Shown one piece after another: positions 5,270 to 10,475 of a stretch of DNA of 43,080 nt. The stretch lies in the IMG/VR virus record IMGVR_UViG_3300019886_000011, positions 1-43,080 of that record. One strand, written 5' to 3'. Under the pieces are notes generated by a model. It was not told the origin of the DNA, ran no database searches, and saw nothing but the letters and a program-made list of their open reading frames with translations. The position numbers and the translations under genes were made by a program. Position 1 is the first letter of the stretch; every line of letters starts with the position of its first letter. Source of the stretch: a virus.

Positions 5270-5464
5270 TCAATCCTCTGCCAGCTTTCGCATCGCCTCG
5301 CGCCAGCGAAGTGTCACCGTATAGTGCTTTGCCCGGGCGTCGCAGGACGAGTCACACTCGGCGCAGCCTGGCCGCCGTCCTGCCCCGCATTCGTCCCCAG
5401 ACGAGCAGCTACAGGACTTTGAGGGTAAGAGGCCGCAAGCCATGCAATGGAAGTCGTAGCTCAA
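5270..5464 (-). CDS. Small Cys-rich protein (TTG start)
   Basis: 64 residues starting at TTG 5464, which overlaps the stop of the upstream gene (TTGA). CMAC, SCSC, DEC, GCAEC and SSC give about nine Cys in residues 7-42, followed by a basic helix. Suggests a metal-binding mini-protein; no family recognised. Confidence 0.6.
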   Translation of the reverse strand: MSYDFHCMACGLLPSKSCSCSSGDECGAGRRPGCAECDSSCDARAKHYTVTLRWREAMRKLAED

Positions 5465-5631
5465 CGTGGAGCCTCCAGAGGGGGCCCGCCGAGCGCCTCT
5501 CGCAAGTCCCTGTCCAGCTGAGCGTTCTCCTCGTGGACGATTCGGTTCGACTCGGGAAGCTCACGGTTCTCCGCTCGTGCCGCGAGCAGCGCTAGCCAAC
5601 AGGCACGGCAGCATGCACGTTCCGTCTCCAC
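5461..5631 (-). CDS. Small hypothetical protein with CC--C motif (56 aa)
   Basis: GTG 5631 to TGA 5461. The product begins VETERACCRACWLALLAARAENRELPE and is otherwise a charged helix. Supported by the TTGA overlap with the next gene and by the operator directly upstream of the start (5633-5645). No clear ribosome site. Confidence 0.5.
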   Translation of the reverse strand: METERACCRACWLALLAARAENRELPESNRIVHEENAQLDRDLREALGGPPLEAPR

Positions 5632-5632
5632 G

Positions 5633-5645
5633 TGGACAGTGTAAC
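5633..5645. promoter_or_regulatory. Operator-like site 7
   Basis: TGGACAGTGTAAC, an imperfect copy two bases upstream of the minus-strand GTG at 5631. I see no correctly spaced -10 on either strand. Confidence 0.45.
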
Positions 5646-5994
5646 ATACCTCGCGCGATCGGGCTGAACGTTCTCGACGCTCCCGCGTGCTCCTCTGGGT
5701 CGCACCAGTCGCTTCGACCCCGATGGGCCGAACAGAGAGGGCGGGCTGTCGGCACCCATTCCATTTTTAGCCTCTCCTCTCCGTTCTGGGCTCTCCGCTC
5801 TCCTGTTCCTGACGGAACAACGATCGGAGACACGCATCCAACCTCGCCGGTTGGATCAGAGCGCGCGCCCGCGCGCGTAGCACGACCCATACCAAACCAA
5901 GTAACACGGGAAAAACCACTGAACAGCGGGCCGCAGTTGACAGATTTGCCCCATCTATAGTACTCGCGCGGGGGAGGAGTGACGCACCGCGACA

Positions 5995-6010
5995 ACGAAA
6001 CATGTTTCGT
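5995..6010. repeat. 16-bp perfect palindrome
   Basis: ACGAAACATGTTTCGT is fully self-complementary. Related aacatg copies follow at 6026-6031 and 6046-6051. Candidate protein-binding site upstream of the packaging module. Confidence 0.65.
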
Positions 6011-6062
6011 CACAATCGAGCATAAAACATGCTGAGAAGTAGAAAAACATGGCTTGAAAAGC

Positions 6063-6076
6063 TGGAACCGGTTCCA
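6063..6076. repeat. 14-bp perfect palindrome
   Basis: TGGAACCGGTTCCA is fully self-complementary, 52 bp after the end of the previous palindrome. Confidence 0.6.
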
Positions 6077-6166
6077 TGAAAAGTGTGGCAAATAAATCGA
6101 CCACGCCGGTTTTACCGAGACGCTTTTGTGTTCAGTTGTGGGACATGTAGGCACTGAACAATCTGC

Positions 6167-6179
6167 TGGACACTGTCAA
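6167..6179. promoter_or_regulatory. Operator-like site 8 before the late genes
   Basis: TGGACACTGTCAA, a close copy of the palindrome just before the first rightward late gene. No -10 at the usual spacing, so this may be a stand-alone operator. Confidence 0.55.
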
Positions 6180-6208
6180 CGGGATTGGGCAAAGTGGCGG
6201 GGTGGCAA

Positions 6209-6775
6209 ATGTACCTGGTCGGGCGGCTACCTGGTTTGAACGACATCCTGGCTGGGTCTGCCTCAGCGAGCAGGGGTTGGTCGAGCTACAACGCTCTGAA
6301 GCAAAAGTGGACCGGGGACATCGGCTTGGTCGCTCGTACTAGCGGGTTGGCGCCGTTGGGCTCGGGCTACTTTTCGTATCTTTTCGTGGAACCCACCTCG
6401 CGGCGCGATCCATCGAACGTGGTGAGCGGCGGGGTTAAAATAATCGAGGACGCCCTGCAAAAGGCTGGGCTGCTTCCTGGAGACGACTGGCGTTACGTGC
6501 TCGGCTTCATCGGACACTGGACGCTAAACAAGGGACGCGCGGGGTGCCTGGTTTGCTGGTCACCCGACGAGATGCTGACAAAACCGGCTATGCTGGCCTT
6601 GCTGGCCTTGCTGGAGAAAGAACAGACGAATGACGGAAGAGAAAAAGAAGCGAGTCGTGGTTCGGGTAGCAACAGACCCGGAGCTTTTGGTGATGGGGCG
6701 AATCGAGCGCATCCTGCGGGCGGTACCGGACTCGGACGCTCGAAACCGCATCGTCAACTACGTCGCCGGGCGTGA
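6209..6775 (+). CDS. RusA-like Holliday junction resolvase
   Basis: Residues ~1-140 fit the RusA family: LPGLND near the start, YNALKQKW, then the acidic motifs RRDPSNVVSGGVKIIEDAL and AGLLPGDDWRYV, whose Asp residues bind the metal in RusA. RusA-type enzymes cut branched DNA, useful before packaging. ATG 6209 has GGGGTGG upstream; TTG 6185 is an alternative. The last ~48 codons overlap the next gene out of frame and look like junk, so the domain ends near 6630. Confidence 0.7.
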   Translation: MYLVGRLPGLNDILAGSASASRGWSSYNALKQKWTGDIGLVARTSGLAPLGSGYFSYLFVEPTSRRDPSNVVSGGVKIIEDALQKAGLLPGDDWRYVLGFIGHWTLNKGRAGCLVCWSPDEMLTKPAMLALLALLEKEQTNDGREKEASRGSGSNRPGAFGDGANRAHPAGGTGLGRSKPHRQLRRRA

Positions 6776-6845
6776 CTGGTCAGACCGACCCATCCCGTAC
6801 GTGGTGACCGAGGCTGGCCAGGCGGCCGCAGTTGGGGCAAAGTAG
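6630..6845 (+). CDS. Small basic hypothetical protein
   Basis: 71 residues from ATG 6630. Lys/Arg-rich start (EEKKKRVVVRVA), then a helix-turn-helix-sized stretch MGRIERILRAVPDSDARNRIVNYVAGRDW. Such short proteins near terminase genes can be DNA-binding; no family recognised. The gene starts inside the 3' end of the RusA frame. Confidence 0.6.
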   Translation: MTEEKKKRVVVRVATDPELLVMGRIERILRAVPDSDARNRIVNYVAGRDWSDRPIPYVVTEAGQAAAVGAK

Positions 6846-6852
6846 CGGCTGA

Positions 6853-7338
6853 ATGCCAGCTCGGCGCAAAACCACGGCACCCGTTCTGCCTCCCGCTGAG
6901 GTGGTTCACGAGTCAACCGTGGTGGAGCGCCCGAAGAAAGACGCGACGACGCGCAAGTTGGAGCAGAACGAGGCCCTGGCTGGCATCAAGAACAAGGTTT
7001 TCGGCGATTCACTTCGGGTCGTCGAAGACTACCTCCGAGCACGAGACGTGAACCCAAGGTGCGCCGCCGATCCCACCCAGGACCCGGCCTTTTGGAAGAT
7101 GGCGCTCGAGTTCCAGGGTGACGAGGAAGAAACCCACAAGGTCTATCGACTAGCTTCCGCTGGCTGGCTGCCGGCGGCGGACGCTCCGGGGTTCGTGAAG
7201 GTGGCGGCGAACATGGCGATTGGAATCATGAAGGCGAACGCGGCAGAGAAGGGTGGCAGCCATGTGCTCAACGTGGGGCGGATACTTATTGACGCCTCCG
7301 CCATCCCTCAGTTCGCAGAAGTGGAAGTGGAGTCGTGA
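6853..7338 (+). CDS. Putative terminase small subunit (by position)
   Basis: 161 residues from ATG 6853. Basic, disordered N-terminus; helical core from ~45 (IKNKVFGDSLRVVEDYLRARDV), then WKMALEFQGDEEETHKVYRLASAGWLPA. The helical content and the place upstream of the large terminase suggest the DNA-recognition subunit of the packaging motor, but I see no diagnostic motif. Stop overlaps the next GTG. Confidence 0.4.
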   Translation: MPARRKTTAPVLPPAEVVHESTVVERPKKDATTRKLEQNEALAGIKNKVFGDSLRVVEDYLRARDVNPRCAADPTQDPAFWKMALEFQGDEEETHKVYRLASAGWLPAADAPGFVKVAANMAIGIMKANAAEKGGSHVLNVGRILIDASAIPQFAEVEVES

Positions 7339-7733
7339 CCGAGGCCGTGACATGGGACCCCGACCCAAGCGCTCGCCAGTGGCACCGCCACAAGGAGACG
7401 AGCGACCGGGGCTGGCTGGTGCGGCGCGAGGGCAAGCCGGCAATCCGCTACGACCGCGGAGCCCACGACCAGTACGTCTTCAACGTGGGAGAGTGGGAGC
7501 CACTGGCTGAGGGGCTTCCGGTCCTGAACGCGGCGCACATTGCGCAGGTCTGCTTCGAGGCCGACAAGAAGCTCTGCTGGGCTCTGGGACACATCGACCT
7601 CGCCGGGCGGCAATGGGCTGACTTGCACGAGAAGACGCGCGCCAAGTGGATTACTGACGGGCCGTTGAGCAAGTCCCCAGCGTACGCGCAGCGCAAGAAG
7701 CTGTACGACGCAATCCAGGAGTGCCTCCGGTGA
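7335..7733 (+). CDS. Hypothetical protein of the packaging module
   Basis: 132 residues from GTG 7335 (GTGA overlap). Trp-rich (WDPDPSARQWHRHKETSDRGWLVRREG) with HIDLAGRQWADLHEKTRAKWITDGPL toward the end. No family recognised. Translation is coupled on both sides. Confidence 0.65.
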   Translation: MTEAVTWDPDPSARQWHRHKETSDRGWLVRREGKPAIRYDRGAHDQYVFNVGEWEPLAEGLPVLNAAHIAQVCFEADKKLCWALGHIDLAGRQWADLHEKTRAKWITDGPLSKSPAYAQRKKLYDAIQECLR

Positions 7734-7936
7734 GCAACCTGAAGCAGTTGACGACGCGCGCCGTCACATCGGAAACGGTGGTGGAGATGCTGAACCGCGA
7801 AGTGATCCCGTTCGTTCGCCAGCTCGCCCCGCGCTCCACCGTAACGGGCTCGCGTGCGACGATGACGGCGACCGAACTACAGATTTTAGCCATCCTATTC
7901 ACCGCTGGCATTGCCACGGACGGCACGACGCCATGA
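7730..7936 (+). CDS. Small hypothetical protein with hydrophobic C-terminus
   Basis: 68 residues from GTG 7730 (GTGA overlap). N-terminal helix TSETVVEMLNREVIPFVRQL; C-terminal ELQILAILFTAGIATDG is hydrophobic enough for a short membrane segment. Function unknown. Stop overlaps the next ATG. Confidence 0.55.
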   Translation: MSNLKQLTTRAVTSETVVEMLNREVIPFVRQLAPRSTVTGSRATMTATELQILAILFTAGIATDGTTP

Positions 7937-8007
7937 TGGACGTGGTGGCCGCGTATCTGTTTCTCGGGCTGGTGACGGTGTGGGCCGTGAAGCGGAATTC
8001 GCGATGA
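7933..8007 (+). CDS. 24-residue membrane micropeptide
   Basis: ATG 7933 overlaps the previous stop (ATGA) and its TGA overlaps the terminase ATG (ATGA). The product MMDVVAAYLFLGLVTVWAVK plus RNSR is one hydrophobic helix with a basic end. The double overlap suggests either a real micropeptide or a coupling cistron that delivers ribosomes to the terminase gene. Confidence 0.5.
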   Translation: MMDVVAAYLFLGLVTVWAVKRNSR

Positions 8008-10475
8008 GCGAAGCGGTCGTCTATAACCCTTCGGAGTGGCAGCGCCGTTTCCACAACACGACGCGCATGGGCATCAATGAGGTGCTCGGCGCTGGCGCCG
8101 CGGGTCCCGGCAAGACGTACGCGCTGCTCGGCGACATCTTCGATCAGGTGGTGGTAGAGCACGAGCGCTGCGCGAACCCGAAGCACAAGCACGCGCTCAA
8201 GTGGGGGCAGTCGACGGGCTGGGCACTGCATCTTCGAAGGACACGCCTCAACCTCGAGCAGACCATCGCGCTATCCCACAAGCTGTTCAAGGCCATCGAT
8301 CCGGGTGCGCAGTGGAACGAGCAGAAGAGCACGTGGACGTTCACGAGCGGATTCCGGTACCAGTTCGGTCACTGCAAAGACCCTAACGACTGGGAATCCT
8401 TCATGAGTTTTGAATTTTCGGCGATATATTTCGATGAACTCACGCAATTTAACGAGGAGCAGTACGACCAAATCTGCACCCGTTTGCGGTCGAGCGATCC
8501 GGTACTTTCGCTGATGCTCAAGATTCGCGCGATGTCGAACCCGCTGATGCGCCGCGAGGGGGCAGACAACTTCACCATCAACGACCCGAACTGGGTGCGT
8601 CGTCGATTCGTCGACAAGGCCCCGCAGGGCAACGTGGTATTCAAGAAGAAGCTCACCCGCAAGGATGGCACGGTCGAGTGGTACAAGACGCTCTACATGC
8701 CGGCGAAGCTGCACGACAATCCGAACAAGGACTTCGTCAAGCAGTACGAAATCAAGCTGCTCAACTCGCCGCCGCACATCCGCCAAGCGCTGCTCGAGGG
8801 TGACTGGTACGTCACGGAGGGCAGCTTCTTCGCCGAGTATTGGAACAAGACGCTCCACGTCATTCAGCCGTTCAAGTGCCCGCGTGACTGGCGCTTCTTC
8901 CGTTCGATGGACTGGGGCTTCAAGGTGTTCGGCTGCATCCACTGGTTCGCCATCGACGAAGAAGAAACGCTCTACTGCATCCGCGAGCTGAAGTTCAAAA
9001 ACAAGCTCGACGTGGAAGTGGCTGAGATGGTCAAGCAGTACGAAACCGACCTCGGGCTTTGGGACACCGGGCGCAAGTGCTCCCGCATCACAGGCGTCGC
9101 TGACACGCAGATTTTCGAGCAGCGCGGGCAGAGCGGGGTGAGCATCGGGGAGAACTTCCGGCTCAAGGGCGTGCCGTGGGAAGGGGCCAAGAAGGGTCCG
9201 GGCAGCAACCGACAGCATGCCGCGAACATCATCAAGCGACTGACTGACCACGACGACGGAACGAAGTCACCGGGGCTCGTTATTTTCGAGGGCTGCCGGT
9301 ACATCATCGCGACGCTGCCAGCCATCCAGACGAGTCTCGACGACCCAGAAGAGCCGCAGAGCGGCGGCGACGACCACGGATACGACTGTTTGCGTGGGGA
9401 TACGCTAGTAACAACTGCCCATGGGCCGGTGCCGATCAGCCAAGTGCAACATGGGGATCGTGTGATGTCCACGGACGGCAACTTCTACCCGTGCGACTAT
9501 CCGCGCATGACGCGACGCGACGCGAAGCTGCTTCGTGTGGACCTGGGGGATCGAGAGCTAATCGCTACACCAAATCATCGCATTCTGTGTGCGGACGGTG
9601 TCTGGCGCAGGGTTGACGAACTGCGTACAGGCATGTATGCGTTTAGCCCATGGAACCAATCGTCATCAGTGAAACGATCCAAGAATTTGACGGGAAGCGC
9701 TATTACTTATGCGGCTTCTATTTTCAGAGCGCTGGCGTCAGGCTTCACCGGGTTGTTTGGTCGAAGAAACACGGGAGGCCTATCCCCCGTGGGCATCACG
9801 TCCACCACGTGGATGAAAACCGATCTAACAATGCCTCAGGAAATCTGGAGCTACTTCTCGGTCGCGAGCACCAGCGGCTCCACATGGCCGGGAAAGATTT
9901 CACGTGGCTCCGTAAGGTTTCAGCTCAAGGTAGAGAGTTGGCCAAGGAGTGGCACGGCAGCCCGGAGGGGCTCGAGTGGCACCGAAAGCATGTCGCAGAT
10001 TCCATCGGGAAGTCCAGAGAACCCAGGAAAGCCATGTGTGAGGTCTGTGGTGACCCGTTTCTGGATAAGAGCCCTGGCAGCGTTGCAGTTTATTGCTCGA
10101 GGGCATGCTACGCGAAGTTCCGAAGAGACTCTGGAATTGACGACATTGAGCGCCTATGCGCTGCCTGCGGGAAGTCGTTCTTGGCAAACCGGTACCGTGG
10201 TCCCAAGACCTGTTCACGGCGATGCGGTCAGAGTTTGCGGAGTGACAGACGCCGCGCCGGCTGATGTGTATTGCTTGGGCGTCAAGGGGATGGGAGCGTT
10301 CGTCGCCGCTGGCGTGGTAGTCTCCAACTGTTTCAAGTACGGCGTAACCCGGGCAAATCGTGGTAGAGTCGGCATCCCCGAGGTCCGGAAGCTCCGGATG
10401 CCATGGGAAGAAGACGACGAAGTAGCTCAACCCGCGCGACGTGGCCGTCACGGCTACGGTCAGGAACTTTGCTGA
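8004..10475 (+). CDS. Terminase large subunit, intein-containing precursor
   Basis: 823-residue precursor from ATG 8004. N-extein (461 aa): ATPase with Walker A-like GAAGPGKT (31-38) and Walker B AIYFDE (D144/E145), then the RNase H-like nuclease with D303 in MDWGF and ADTQIF later. At DDHGYD|C (456-461) the last nuclease motif is interrupted by a 314-residue intein; the C-extein (48 aa) resumes CFKYGVTRAN. Splicing would restore DDHGYDCFKYGV, the typical end of the nuclease, in a 509-residue enzyme, a normal size for the family. The enzyme cuts and pumps DNA into the prohead. It is followed by the portal gene with a one-base overlap. Confidence 0.93.
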   Translation: MSEAVVYNPSEWQRRFHNTTRMGINEVLGAGAAGPGKTYALLGDIFDQVVVEHERCANPKHKHALKWGQSTGWALHLRRTRLNLEQTIALSHKLFKAIDPGAQWNEQKSTWTFTSGFRYQFGHCKDPNDWESFMSFEFSAIYFDELTQFNEEQYDQICTRLRSSDPVLSLMLKIRAMSNPLMRREGADNFTINDPNWVRRRFVDKAPQGNVVFKKKLTRKDGTVEWYKTLYMPAKLHDNPNKDFVKQYEIKLLNSPPHIRQALLEGDWYVTEGSFFAEYWNKTLHVIQPFKCPRDWRFFRSMDWGFKVFGCIHWFAIDEEETLYCIRELKFKNKLDVEVAEMVKQYETDLGLWDTGRKCSRITGVADTQIFEQRGQSGVSIGENFRLKGVPWEGAKKGPGSNRQHAANIIKRLTDHDDGTKSPGLVIFEGCRYIIATLPAIQTSLDDPEEPQSGGDDHGYDCLRGDTLVTTAHGPVPISQVQHGDRVMSTDGNFYPCDYPRMTRRDAKLLRVDLGDRELIATPNHRILCADGVWRRVDELRTGMYAFSPWNQSSSVKRSKNLTGSAITYAASIFRALASGFTGLFGRRNTGGLSPVGITSTTWMKTDLTMPQEIWSYFSVASTSGSTWPGKISRGSVRFQLKVESWPRSGTAARRGSSGTESMSQIPSGSPENPGKPCVRSVVTRFWIRALAALQFIARGHATRSSEETLELTTLSAYALPAGSRSWQTGTVVPRPVHGDAVRVCGVTDAAPADVYCLGVKGMGAFVAAGVVVSNCFKYGVTRANRGRVGIPEVRKLRMPWEEDDEVAQPARRGRHGYGQELC
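9387..10328 (+). other. Intein within the terminase large subunit
   Basis: Block A: Cys1-LRGDTLVTT followed by PISQVQHGDRV. Block B: LIATPNHRIL with the TxxH motif (T, H), then GVWRRVDELRTGM. Block F: DVYCLGVKGMGAFVAAG. Block G: VVVSN|C, with terminal Asn and Cys+1 of the C-extein. The residue before the Asn is Ser instead of the usual His. Only ~87 N-terminal and ~35 C-terminal residues look like splicing domain. The ~190 residues between them (from codon ~9651 to ~10222) resemble no intein endonuclease in this frame, because the endonuclease is encoded in another frame. Confidence 0.9.
9650..10264 (+). CDS. HNH homing endonuclease nested out of frame inside the intein
   Basis: 204 codons from ATG 9650 to TGA, in a frame different from the terminase/intein frame. 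N-terminal LHRVVW (H33) then HHVHHVDENRSNNASGNLELL (H52, H53, D55, N61, N65) and H74/H78: an HNH_3-type catalytic core. Two treble-clef zinc motifs follow: CEVCG...YCSRAC (C130, C133, C149, C153) and CAACG...CSRRC (C170, C173, C188, C192), probable DNA-contacting modules. The gene begins just after intein block B and its last ~13 codons overlap the real C-terminal splicing segment. No clear ribosome site. Base composition appears less GC-rich than the flanking terminase. Confidence 0.88.
   Translation: MEPIVISETIQEFDGKRYYLCGFYFQSAGVRLHRVVWSKKHGRPIPRGHHVHHVDENRSNNASGNLELLLGREHQRLHMAGKDFTWLRKVSAQGRELAKEWHGSPEGLEWHRKHVADSIGKSREPRKAMCEVCGDPFLDKSPGSVAVYCSRACYAKFRRDSGIDDIERLCAACGKSFLANRYRGPKTCSRRCGQSLRSDRRRAG

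Larger units (their letters stand above)
5646..6166. other. About 520-bp intergenic region before the packaging genes
   Basis: No gene supported. A 197-codon minus frame crosses it but reads as random sequence. The right half (5985-6130) is markedly AT-richer than its surroundings and contains two long palindromes and repeated aacatg. The left half has GCGCGCGCCCGCGCGCG. Plausible contents: packaging (pac/cos) site, origin or operator cluster. Confidence 0.55.

Noticed and set aside
5937-5961. Promoter TTGACA...TATAGT
   Set aside because: Spacing is only 13 bp, unlike every other promoter here.
5561-6154. 197-codon minus-strand ORF
   Set aside because: Runs through palindromes and an AT-rich stretch, lacks a ribosome site and domain-like sequence; the region reads better as intergenic.
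8271-9251. 326-codon minus-strand ORF opposite the terminase
   Set aside because: Antisense shadow; the plus strand has clear ATPase and nuclease motifs.
9613-9641. Promoter TTGACG-17-TATGCG for the nested HNH gene
   Set aside because: The bases encode conserved intein block B residues, the -10 is poor and spacing differs from the phage's usual 16 bp; kept only as a remote possibility.
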